Shown here: positions 33,659-40,269 of the stretch, in pieces
Position numbering within the stretch: the stretch's first letter is position 1
Layout: every line of letters begins with the position of its first letter
From: Candidatus Segetimicrobium genomatis
Lineage (GTDB): Bacteria; Sysuimicrobiota; Sysuimicrobiia; Sysuimicrobiales; Kaftiobacteriaceae
Assembly: GCA_005888595.1 (NCBI GenBank)
Contig: VBAL01000028.1
Coordinates: 1 to 42,697, forward strand
Direction of reading: 5' to 3'
Length of the DNA stretch: 42,697 nucleotides
The notes under the pieces: generated by a model
Told to the model about the DNA's origin: nothing
The model's input: only the letters and a program-made list of their open reading frames with translations
The model's database searches: none
Program-made: the position numbers and the translations under genes

Positions 33659-34052
33659 CGGTCCGCAATCTCGTCGTCAGATCGTCGATCCGCCGCCGCA
33701 GTTCGTCTCGCAATCGCCGGTAGACGGCAAGGTCGGTGGCGCCGGCAGGATTGGGCAGCGGCCACTCTTCGCTGGGGACGCCGGGAACGACCGGACACGC
33801 CTCTTCCTGGCAGAGTCCAATCACCAGCGCCATGTCGGGACCGAGCGCATCCCGCAGATGTTTGGGGCGATGGCCGGAGATATCGATCCCGATTTCGCGC
33901 ATGACCGTGATCGCTTCCGGTCTGACCTGCGCAGCCGGCTCCGTTCCCGCGGAGTCTGCCCGCCACCCCGGCGGGGCCATCGCGTTGAACAGGCCTTCCG
34001 CCATCTGGCTGCGGGCGCTATTGCCGACTCAGACGAATACGACGTGTTTCAT
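33651..34052 (-). CDS. arsC: selenocysteine-containing arsenate reductase (LMW phosphatase type)
   Basis: From ATG 34052 the minus strand reads MKHVVFV-U-VGNSARSQMAEGLFNAMAP, with UGA at 34031-34029 as codon 8. This is the catalytic P-loop CX5R of thioredoxin-coupled ArsC, with UGA in place of the nucleophilic cysteine (U8...R14). The rest of the protein is intact for 133 residues, including GHRPKHL, the second and third redox Cys in GLCQEEACPVVPG (spacing x4, shorter than the x6 of B. subtilis ArsC), and EEWPLPNP. Loss of the start by mutation is unlikely because N-terminal residues before the UGA match the family. A hairpin follows the UGA. Lies 86 nt after the MOT1 stop on the same strand. 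Confidence 0.85.
33993..34016 (-). promoter_or_regulatory. candidate bacterial SECIS hairpin (arsC)
   Basis: On the minus strand GCC-cgca-GCC AGAT GGC-ggaa-GGC forms an outer 3-bp and inner 3-bp stem around a 4x4 internal loop. The loop AGAT begins 22 nt after the UGA and, like the AGTT loop of the glutaredoxin hairpin, has G in position two. Weaker than the other two candidates. Confidence 0.5.
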
Positions 34053-34077
34053 AGCTGACTCCTATCTACGTTGTTTG

Positions 34078-34161
34078 GCGGTCGAGCAGTCGAGCGGTCA
34101 AGCGGTCGGGTCGGTTCCTCCTTGACCGCCCGACCGCCTCATCGCGCGAGTCCTGTCAGCC
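34078..34161. repeat. inverted array, 8-nt words (R10)
   Basis: Left words GCGGTCGA, GCAGTCGA, GCGGTCAA, GCGGTCGG (from 34078, plus a degenerate fifth) face TTGACCGC, CCGACCGC (from 34122) and a degenerate continuation that runs into the end of the MOT1 gene. Spacer about four nt. Confidence 0.65.
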
Positions 34162-35317
34162 CTCGACCCACGAGCGACGCGAGCAGCGTTCCGACCACCA
34201 GTCCGACAAGATAGCCGTACGGGAGCCCGATGACACTCAGTCCTACGACGAGGACAATCGCGAAGTCGGCGGGTGATGCCGCCATGTCCCCGACCAGCCG
34301 CATGAGCATCAACCCTTCGAACATCAAGATGACGCCGAGGATCGGCAGCGGAAACAGCTGGATGAGTTCGCCAAACGCCCCGCTGAAAAATAGACCGAGT
34401 GCAAGGTAGAGCGCACCGTACATGACGACCGACCCGCCCGTGCGCGCGCCGAACGTGTAGTGACCCACAATGCCGCCTGAGCCATGGCAGGTCGGTACTC
34501 CGCCGAGGAACGGATTGATGAGGTTCATCAGCGCATACGTCAGGCTGATCTCTCGCACACTGATGGCTCGGCGAGGAAAGAGGTCGGCGGTGACCTGCCG
34601 GGTGGCCAGGATGGAGTTCCCCAGCGAGAGCGGAAGCTGGGGCAAGGCCAGGACTACGAACCCCGTCAGGATGTCGGGGATGTGGGGGACAGAGGCATGA
34701 GGCAGGGTGAAGCCGATGCCCCGCCCCAGCGCGCCGATGTCCAGCTTGAAGAGGACGGCGTATGCGACGCCGAGCAAAATGACCAACAAGGCGGGCGGGT
34801 ATTTCCTGTTCCCCAGCAGCGCCAGTGTGATGACGAAACCGGCGCCGGCCAGGGCGTATCCAGGGAGGCCGCCGGTCGGGATGTAATCCTTCAACGCCAG
34901 CGACGCAAGCTGGAGTCCCAGCCCGAACTGAATGCCCCGCACCACGCTCTTCGGCACCGCTTTTGCCACCCAGTCGATGAGACCAGTGGTCGCCAGCGCC
35001 AGCATCATGATGCCGATCGCCAGCCCGCCGCCATAGAGAATCCCGCCGCTGAGTTTCTGCGTGATCACGAGCACCGCCATCGCCTTCAATGGCTGCACGG
35101 GCATTGGCATTCTGTAGAACGTGCCTGTGAAGATCTGCATGAGGCCAAACATGATCAGGACGCTGGCCGTGTCGAGCTTTGCGATCAGGATCATGCTGAC
35201 AAGGAGAGGAAAATCCGTGCCGATATCCCCGAACGCCCCTGAGAGCTCGTTGCGATCAAATCTCAAGGCGGGTCGCGCGTCCTGGGTTCCGAGGGGTGGG
35301 GCGTTGGGATGATTCAT
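34139..35317 (-). CDS. MOT1-type molybdate/sulfate transporter
   Basis: The 392-residue polytopic protein has GAFGDIGTDFPLLVSM, RMPMPVQPLKAMAVLV, LPQLPLSLGNSILA and GGVPTCHGSGGIVGHY, the conserved segments of the MOT1/SulP-related molybdate transporters (PF16983). About ten membrane segments are visible. Molybdate supply would suit the molybdenum hydroxylase at 8-14 kb, a link inferred only from shared metal. It is the first gene of the leftward unit with arsC. ATG 35317; no clear ribosome binding site. Confidence 0.88.
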   Translation of the reverse strand: MNHPNAPPLGTQDARPALRFDRNELSGAFGDIGTDFPLLVSMILIAKLDTASVLIMFGLMQIFTGTFYRMPMPVQPLKAMAVLVITQKLSGGILYGGGLAIGIMMLALATTGLIDWVAKAVPKSVVRGIQFGLGLQLASLALKDYIPTGGLPGYALAGAGFVITLALLGNRKYPPALLVILLGVAYAVLFKLDIGALGRGIGFTLPHASVPHIPDILTGFVVLALPQLPLSLGNSILATRQVTADLFPRRAISVREISLTYALMNLINPFLGGVPTCHGSGGIVGHYTFGARTGGSVVMYGALYLALGLFFSGAFGELIQLFPLPILGVILMFEGLMLMRLVGDMAASPADFAIVLVVGLSVIGLPYGYLVGLVVGTLLASLVGRGLTGLAR

Positions 35318-35323
35318 GGGAGC

Positions 35324-35404
35324 ATGACCACTGGCCCGGCGCGCCTGCTGGTGGTCATCCTCACGATAGTAGCACTGGTGGTGCTTTTCCGGCTGGGCGC
35401 CTGA
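35324..35404 (+). CDS. possible single-span membrane peptide
   Basis: A 26-codon frame reads MTTGPARLLVVILTIVALVV then LFRLGA, a clean single hydrophobic segment. Its ATG is seven bases from the divergent MOT1 start, so its promoter would lie inside the MOT1 gene; there is only a poor GGGAGC ahead. No family recognised. Could be chance. Confidence 0.2.
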   Translation: MTTGPARLLVVILTIVALVVLFRLGA

Positions 35405-35544
35405 GCGCGCACGTGTGACCGGTCTAGAGCTCTCGGAGGGGGGGCAGGAATTTGATACCCAGAGGCGAACACGGACGGGGATTTTTCCGGCACGTTCATG
35501 TGCCACCCTCCCGACATCCTCGGAGAGCTCGACAACACGGGTGA

Positions 35545-36387
35545 ATGATGCGACGAAGAGCACGGCGATACTGGGGTGGATTGCTCGTAGTCGGCCTCCT
35601 GATCATCCCGGCATACAGCTCCGATACCCCGGTGGGACCCTCGGCTGCGCCCGTTCGGTTCCTGGCCACCGCCGAGGTATTGAGTCGCGCGATCCAGACG
35701 CTCTCTTCATTTGTTACCGAATCGCCGATTTTACTGCCGATCATGGGCGATCCCAAACCCACGGCACCCCAGACAGCCTTGCGCTCCGCCGTGCACGGCT
35801 CATCGGCCTCCCTGGTGACGGCCTCCTTTCAGCCGGCGTTCGTGATTGTACAGGACGGTCAGACACTCTGGGAGATCGCCCAGACGTACGGCGTGTCCGT
35901 GGATTATCTCGTCGAAGCTAATGGGTTGTCCAGTGGAGACCTTATCCACCCTGGACAGCGGCTGGCGATACCGGGCGGCGCAACCGACATCCCCATCCGC
36001 ATGACGCTCTCCCGCAGACTCGGTTCAGCGATCAGCATTGCCCGTGGATTCCTCTGGCCGGCGCGCGGTCGCGTGACCTCGGGATTTGGATTTCGCCAGC
36101 ACCCCATCTTCGGGACGCGGGAGATGCATACGGGCATCGATATCGGCGCTCCAACGGGCAGCCCCGTCCTCGCCGCCCGAGCCGGCCGCGTGACCGTGGC
36201 GGGATACGGGGATGGAGTGACGACCTGGTACTCTCATCTCTCGGTCATCGCCGTCCGGGTCGGTCAAGTCGTGGAGTATGGCGAGATGGTCGGGCAGATC
36301 GGCAGTACGGGATTCAGCACGGGTCCGCACCTGCTGTTTGAGATCCGCGTCAACGGAAGGCCGCTCGATCCACTGAAGTACCTCTAA
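35545..36387 (+). CDS. LysM plus degenerate M23 (LytM) protein, NlpD-like
   Basis: The 280-residue exported protein has a signal segment (GGLLVVGLLIIPAYS), a LysM domain (FVIVQDGQTLWEIAQTYGVS ... LSSGDLIHPGQRLAIPGG, about residues 98-144), and a C-terminal M23 fold (GRVTSGFGFRQHPIFGTREM, MHTGIDIGAPTGSPVLAARAG, YSHLS). The zinc HxxxD pair is present (HTGID), but the closing HxH motif reads HLLFEI instead of HLHFEI, and the strand before YSHLS is shortened. A missing ligand predicts no amidase/endopeptidase activity. NlpD/EnvC-type proteins are LysM or coiled-coil plus degenerate LytM regulators of amidases, a reasonable model. Two ATGs, 35545 and 35548. Confidence 0.88.
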   Translation: MMRRRARRYWGGLLVVGLLIIPAYSSDTPVGPSAAPVRFLATAEVLSRAIQTLSSFVTESPILLPIMGDPKPTAPQTALRSAVHGSSASLVTASFQPAFVIVQDGQTLWEIAQTYGVSVDYLVEANGLSSGDLIHPGQRLAIPGGATDIPIRMTLSRRLGSAISIARGFLWPARGRVTSGFGFRQHPIFGTREMHTGIDIGAPTGSPVLAARAGRVTVAGYGDGVTTWYSHLSVIAVRVGQVVEYGEMVGQIGSTGFSTGPHLLFEIRVNGRPLDPLKYL

Positions 36388-36452
36388 GCCCGTTCCAAGT
36401 CGCCAGGCACATGCTGCGTGACCGAAAGCCTGGCAGGCGACTTGGCACGGGC
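36388..36452. repeat. palindromic element P1 (AGCCCGTTCCAAGTCG family)
   Basis: GCCCGTTCCAAGTCGCC (36388-36404) faces GGCGACTTGGCACGGGC (36436-36452), one mismatch; an inner stem CCAGGC/GCCTGG is also present. It starts right after the M23 gene stop and could terminate it. Confidence 0.85.
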
Positions 36453-36543
36453 CTAACCGGTCGTTGATTCTGCTCCAGCCGCATGCTAGCATTGCTGCTG
36501 ACAACCACATAATACGACCTTCGGGGCAGGGTGAGCTGACGGC

Positions 36544-36618
36544 CAGTAGGCAGTCGGCAGCATGCAGTCGGCAGTCCATGACAGACTGCTGACTGGGGAC
36601 TGGAGACTGCGGACTGTC
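36544..36618. repeat. five-word inverted array, 7-nt words, in riboswitch P2 loop (R11)
   Basis: Left arm is CAGTAGG, CAGTCGG, CAGCATG, CAGTCGG, CAGTCCA (36544-36578); spacer five nt; right arm is GACTGCT, GACTGGG, GACTGGA, GACTGCG, GACTGTC (36584-36618). Exactly 35 + 5 + 35 nt. It sits between the GGG and CCC of riboswitch stem P2. Confidence 0.9.
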
Positions 36619-36733
36619 GTTATGCGATTCCCGACCGGCGGTAATTCCGTTCCGATAGGACGGAAGAGCCCGCGACCCGCCGCCGTAGATACGGCGGCGG
36701 TGGATCCGGTGCAAGGCCGGAGCCGACGGTAAG

Positions 36734-36799
36734 CCCCGTTCCAAGTCGGCAGATCGATGGTCCGATCACGTGACATGGGCCTGCCGACTTGGAACGGGG
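36734..36799. repeat. palindromic element P2 in riboswitch P6 loop
   Basis: CCCCGTTCCAAGTCGGCAG (36734-36752) and its exact reverse complement (36781-36799) enclose 28 nt. Same family as P1 and P3. It replaces the short GAAA-like loop between GACGGTAA and TAAGTCCGG of the aptamer. Confidence 0.9.
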
Positions 36800-36821
36800 T
36801 AAGTCCGGATGGGAGAAGGTC

Positions 36822-36935
36822 ACACACGCGACCATGGGACCACGCGACCATGGGACCAAGCAGGATGGATTATGCCTGGTACCCTGGCGGCCTGGTTCCT
36901 TGGTCCCGTGGTTTGTGTCCTGCCCCCTGGTCGCC
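36822..36935. repeat. inverted array, 8-nt words, in riboswitch expression platform (R12)
   Basis: GACCA recurs every 8 nt at 36830, 36838, 36846, 36854 (a degenerate word precedes); CTGGT-type words recur every 8 nt at 36876, 36884, 36892, 36900, 36908, with more complementary sequence to 36935. It stands between the aptamer and the GGAGGGG of ribU, where a switching hairpin would be. Confidence 0.8.
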
Positions 36936-36952
36936 TAGATCGGAGGGGCAGC

Positions 36953-37501
36953 GTGAGACGATTCGTGCAGGTCGCAGTCCTCGGCGCGGTGGCTTTTGCC
37001 TTCATGTACGTGGACTTCCCGATCCCACCCTTTCCGCCGTTTCTCAAGTATGATCCCAGCGACGTGCCTGCCCTCATTGCTACGTTCGCGCTGGGACCCA
37101 GCGCAGGAATCTCCGTTGAGGTGATTAAGGCGCTGCTGATCCAGTTGCTGCGTTCCGGCACAGTGGGCGGACCGTTTGGGGTTTTCATGAACCTGCTCGC
37201 CGGCGTGACGCTGACGGGGGCGGCCGGCGTTTACTATCTGATCGACCACACCAGGCCCGGTGCGATCAAGGCGCTGGTGCTGGGGGTGCTGGCGATGACC
37301 GGTGTCATGATCCTGGCCAACCTGGCGCTCACACCGACCTTCTTCGGCATTCCGAGACCGCAGGTGGTGGCGCTCGTGCTTCCCGCGCTGCTGCCGTTCA
37401 ACATCGTCAAAGGGACGGTGACGTCGCTGCTGACCTACGTGGTCTACAAGCGCGTTCGCGTCTACCTGTACGAGTGGATCGGGGACCGCACGGCTTGGTA
37501 G
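36953..37501 (+). CDS. ribU: ECF transporter riboflavin S component
   Basis: The 182-residue membrane protein has MYVDFPIPPFPPFLKYDPSDVPALIATFALGP, GGPFGVFMNLLAG and LLPFNIVKGTVTSLLTYVVYKR, the RibU substrate-specificity pattern. It captures riboflavin and works with shared EcfA/EcfA'/EcfT energising subunits located elsewhere. GTG 36953 has CGGAGGGG five nt upstream. The FMN riboswitch in its leader confirms the assignment and predicts repression when FMN is plentiful. Confidence 0.93.
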   Translation: MRRFVQVAVLGAVAFAFMYVDFPIPPFPPFLKYDPSDVPALIATFALGPSAGISVEVIKALLIQLLRSGTVGGPFGVFMNLLAGVTLTGAAGVYYLIDHTRPGAIKALVLGVLAMTGVMILANLALTPTFFGIPRPQVVALVLPALLPFNIVKGTVTSLLTYVVYKRVRVYLYEWIGDRTAW

Positions 37502-37508
37502 TAATGCA

Positions 37509-37630
37509 GTCCTCCCAGTCTTCTTAGTCTTCACGGTCTTCCCGGTCCACACCGACCGTGTCCAACAACAAACTTTCTGATTGTAGACTGGGGAGACTGG
37601 GTAGACTGAGAAGACCGGGTAGACCATGAA
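37509..37630. repeat. five-word inverted array, 9-nt words (R13)
   Basis: GTC occurs every 9 nt at 37509, 37518, 37527, 37536, 37545 (words GTCTTCNNR); GAC occurs every 9 nt at 37586, 37595, 37604, 37613, 37622. Spacer 32 nt. The last word contains the start codon of the amidohydrolase (ATG 37626). Word sequence is close to that of R1, about 36 kb away. Confidence 0.85.
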
Positions 37631-39239
37631 AGATGCTCTGTTCATCAACGGTCGGATTTACACTCTCGAGCCATCCCTTCCGTTCGTCGAAGCGCTCGCC
37701 GTCCGTGACGGTCGCATCGCGGCCATCGGGCGAAGCGCAGACCTGCGCGACTCCTGCTCCGGGTTTCGGCGCGTCGACCTGGGCGGCCGGACCGTCGTCC
37801 CAGGATTTGTCGACAGCCACATTCACGTGCCGTCGTTCGGCCTCAGCCTCCACCTCGTTGACCTGACGGGTACGCGATCACTTGTGGAGGCGGTGGGTCT
37901 AGTCGCCGCCGCAGTGCGGCGGGCACGGCCGGGGACGTGGGTCCGGGGCCGGGGGTGGAACAAGAACGCGTGGCCCGAGCAACGATTTCCTGCAAAAGAC
38001 GATCTTGATCCGATCAGTCCCGAGCATCCCGTCGCCCTGGGCAGCCGGGACGGCCACCTGTTGTGGGTGAATTCCGCCGCGTTGCGCCTCGCCCGCATCG
38101 ATCAGAGGACGCCAAATCCTTCCGGCGGGGAAATCTACCGTGACGGGCGCGGCCAGCCGAGCGGTCTCATCAAGGAAGAAGCGAAGCAACTGATCTGGAA
38201 GGTGATGCCCCCTGTTGATGACGAGACAATCGAGCAGGGAATCCTCACCGCGGCGGAAGCCCTGCACCGGCTGGGAATCGTCGGCGTCCACAGTTTTGTC
38301 GGGACAGAAGGCTACGAAGGCGCACCAGCATTTGCCGCATATCAGCGGCTTCACGCGCGCGCCGCCCTGAAACTCCGGGTGTGGACGACCCTGCCGGTAC
38401 AGGCGCTGGACGCTGCAGCTGGGGCCGGTCTGCGGACCGGTTTTGGGAATGAGTGGCTGCGCGTCGGACCGGTGAAGATCTTCGCCGATGGCACCCTGGG
38501 GTCGCAGACTGCCAGCATGCTGGAACCGTTTGACAGTCAAACGGGGAACACCGGGATCGCCGTCTACACGCGGGAGGAACTTGCCGACCTCGTAGAACGC
38601 GCGGTGAAAGGCGGGTTCTGGTGCGCCATCCACGCCATCGGCGACCGCGCCAACCGGTGGGTGCTCGACGCCTACGAAGCCCACGCCGGCGCGTCCGCGC
38701 GGCTGGGGGCCCGGCACCGCATCGAACACGTACAGCTCCTCCATCCCGACGACCTGCCGCGCCTGGCCCGATTGCGGGTGGTCGCCTCCATGCAACCCAT
38801 TCACGCCACCAGCGATCGCGATATTGCCGAGCGCTACTGGGGGCGCCGCAACCAATACGCGTATGCGTGGCGCGCTCTGCTCGGATGTGGCACGGCGCTG
38901 ACGTTCGGTTCTGACGCGCCGGTGGAGACCCCCGACGTTCTCCAAGGCGTGTATGCCGCCGTGACACGCCGCCGTGCCAGCGAGCCTGGTGGGGTGTCCT
39001 GGCATCCGCAGGAGGCGCTGACGGTCGATGAGGCGTTCCGTGCCTACTCCGTGGGTGCGGCGTACGCATCAGGCCAGGAGGACAGTGGCGGGACGCTGGC
39101 GGTGGGGAAACTGGCCGACTTTGCGATCCTCGATCACGATGTCATTCGGGAGCCGCCTGAAGCGCTACTCAACACGCGGGTTGAGGCGACGGTGATCGGT
39201 GGAGAGGTAATCTACGCGGGGCCCGGGTTCACGGGCTAG
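37626..39239 (+). CDS. YtcJ/AepA-type amidohydrolase
   Basis: The 537-residue protein has FVDSHIHVPSFGLSL (HxH), GRGWNKNAWPEQRFPAKDDLD, SRDGHLLWVNSAALR, CAIHAIGDRANRWVLDAYE, RHRIEHVQLLHPDDL and FGSDAPVETPDVLQG. This is the amidohydrolase_3 family (YtcJ, AepA), mostly of unknown substrate, some N-substituted formamide or amide hydrolases. No ribosome binding site is seen because the five-word array R13 occupies the leader; translation could be leaderless or coupled. The stop overlaps palindrome P3. Confidence 0.88.
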   Translation: MKDALFINGRIYTLEPSLPFVEALAVRDGRIAAIGRSADLRDSCSGFRRVDLGGRTVVPGFVDSHIHVPSFGLSLHLVDLTGTRSLVEAVGLVAAAVRRARPGTWVRGRGWNKNAWPEQRFPAKDDLDPISPEHPVALGSRDGHLLWVNSAALRLARIDQRTPNPSGGEIYRDGRGQPSGLIKEEAKQLIWKVMPPVDDETIEQGILTAAEALHRLGIVGVHSFVGTEGYEGAPAFAAYQRLHARAALKLRVWTTLPVQALDAAAGAGLRTGFGNEWLRVGPVKIFADGTLGSQTASMLEPFDSQTGNTGIAVYTREELADLVERAVKGGFWCAIHAIGDRANRWVLDAYEAHAGASARLGARHRIEHVQLLHPDDLPRLARLRVVASMQPIHATSDRDIAERYWGRRNQYAYAWRALLGCGTALTFGSDAPVETPDVLQGVYAAVTRRRASEPGGVSWHPQEALTVDEAFRAYSVGAAYASGQEDSGGTLAVGKLADFAILDHDVIREPPEALLNTRVEATVIGGEVIYAGPGFTG

Positions 39240-39328
39240 CCCCGTGCCAACTCGATGCCCGGGGCTAGCTCTCGCGCGTTGCGCTGGTTTTGATAGGGAG
39301 ATGTGACGATCGAGTTGGTACGGGGCTA
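39237..39328. repeat. palindromic element P3 (AGCCCCGTGCCAACTCG family)
   Basis: TAGCCCCGTGCCAACTCGAT (39237-39256) faces ATCGAGTTGGTACGGGGCTA (39309-39328), one mismatch. The left arm contains the stop codon of the amidohydrolase and the right arm the stop codon (39326-39328) of the convergent zinc-ribbon gene, so both genes end inside the element. Confidence 0.85.
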
Positions 39329-39484
39329 GACTTCATCCTCATCGGCCGGCTCGCCGGGCTCCTCGGCTTCCATCTCGTGTCCGCACTCCGGACACACGTA
39401 CACCGTCCTGCCGCGCCGCGGTTTGGTTCGCGGCTCCATCTCCGAACCACACTGCGGACATGGAGCTGTCAGCGGGAATTCCAC
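39326..39484 (-). CDS. small two-CxxC zinc-ribbon protein with acidic tail
   Basis: A 52-residue protein starts MEFPLTAPCPQCGSEM, has a basic middle (PRTKPRRGR), a second CxxC (VCPECGHEM), and ends AEEPGEPADEDEV. Four cysteines in CxxC pairs predict one zinc ribbon. The GTG at 39484 has GGGAGG six nt upstream. Too short to appear in a 60-residue search. No function recognised; its acidic tail is unusual for a nucleic-acid ribbon. Confidence 0.6.
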   Translation of the reverse strand: MEFPLTAPCPQCGSEMEPRTKPRRGRTVYVCPECGHEMEAEEPGEPADEDEV

Positions 39485-39591
39485 ACGATGCCTCCCACCA
39501 CAGCGGACTTGCAGCGAATCCGCGGTGTCCCCGGGGGGGGTTCGGCTTGCGTCCAGATTCCTCCTCCGCGGGTGTAACTTCGCTTTCGCAG

Positions 39592-39801
39592 CTACTCCGG
39601 CGGAGTGATTGTGCTTTTTGGCTGCTCCTCCTGGATGCGGTAGTCCGCCTTCCGGTAGGTCAGCCGCTGTCCACAGTGCGGGCAGAGATGGTAGTTGGCC
39701 GCCAGCGTGCCGCGCTCGAAGCTCTTGCGATCGAGCCGCATGCGCGTGTCAAACTCTCGACCGCACGACTTACACACCACCCAGAGCCGGAGTTTACCCA
39801 T
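39592..39801 (-). CDS. small zinc-ribbon protein
   Basis: The 69-residue protein MGKLRLWVVCKSCGREFDTR ... LCPHCGQRLTYRKADYRIQ has two CxxC knuckles and a lysine-rich end. It is coupled to the HTH gene (its ATG 39801 lies inside the end of 39794-40156, on the same strand), so they form a small leftward operon. The 107-bp gap to 39484 holds no gene I can see. Confidence 0.72.
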   Translation of the reverse strand: MGKLRLWVVCKSCGREFDTRMRLDRKSFERGTLAANYHLCPHCGQRLTYRKADYRIQEEQPKSTITPPE

Positions 39802-40156
39802 GGGACTGAAGGTATCGCTCCACATCCGCTTTTCGCCAGATGGCCCGATGCTCTCGGCGGAAGACCGGCGCTGGGAAATCGGGACGCGCCGCGACATCCT
39901 CCAGAAACGCCCGCGGAGGGACGCCGGCCAGATCGGCCGCTTCGACTGCCGTAACGACGGCTTCACCGGCCTTGACCATCCGGCAGATCATCTCCAGGAA
40001 CCCGTCCTGCGCGCCCGCGCGTCCCAGCAGGAACTCAACCGCCGACATCCCGCGCGGATGTGTCTGCTTCATCAGGTTGGCGTAGCGGTGCAACTCCTCA
40101 GGATACCCCCGCAAATGCGGCAGTACCTCGAAGTCACCGGCAAATGGTTCGCTCAC
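39794..40156 (-). CDS. helix-turn-helix protein (AlpA/excisionase-like C-terminus)
   Basis: The 120-residue protein starts at GTG 40156 (MSEPFAGDFEVLPHLRGYP); AAAGGA lies six nt upstream. The C-terminal half EAADLAGVPPRAFLEDVAAR and RREHRAIWRKADVERYL resembles a MerR/AlpA-like helix-turn-helix with a wing, although no DNA contact can be proven. The N-terminal half (TYHRYANLMKQTHPRGMSAVEF-like helices) is not recognised. Its partner is the zinc ribbon at 39592. Confidence 0.65.
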   Translation of the reverse strand: MSEPFAGDFEVLPHLRGYPEELHRYANLMKQTHPRGMSAVEFLLGRAGAQDGFLEMICRMVKAGEAVVTAVEAADLAGVPPRAFLEDVAARPDFPAPVFRREHRAIWRKADVERYLQSHG

Positions 40157-40269
40157 GAGGCGTCCTTTCTTGGGCCCGCTGCCGTCTCGTACGTAGGGAA
40201 TGCGTGGAGCCACGCTGCTGTTATAGTAATCGTAATCGTAACACGCACCCGGGAGGAGAATCGCTTCGG

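Larger units (their letters stand above)
36516..36821 (+). promoter_or_regulatory. FMN riboswitch (RFN element) with two repeat insertions
   Basis: All conserved RFN segments occur in order: GACCTTCGGGGCAGGGTG (36516-36533), ATTCCCGACCGGCGGTAA, GAGCCCGCGACCCGCC, GGATCCGGTGCAAGGCC, GGAGCCGACGGTAA and TAAGTCCGGATGGGAGAAGG, with P1 formed by GACCTT (36516) and AAGGTC (36816-36821). The P2 apical loop holds the five-word array R11 (36544-36618); the P6 loop holds the 19-bp palindrome P2 (36734-36799). The aptamer is therefore about 306 nt instead of roughly 140. It controls the RibU gene at 36953. The 36822-36952 interval holds R12 and the ribosome binding site. Confidence 0.9.

Noticed and set aside
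36388-36452. P1 palindrome as an ordinary rho-independent terminator
   Set aside because: Strong stem but no T-tract, and the same arms recur in an RNA loop and at other gene ends, so it is called a repeat; termination is possible as a side effect.
36544-36618. Regular repeats read as a possible CRISPR array
   Set aside because: Repeats of 7-9 nt with no spacers, arranged as complementary arms; no cas genes nearby.
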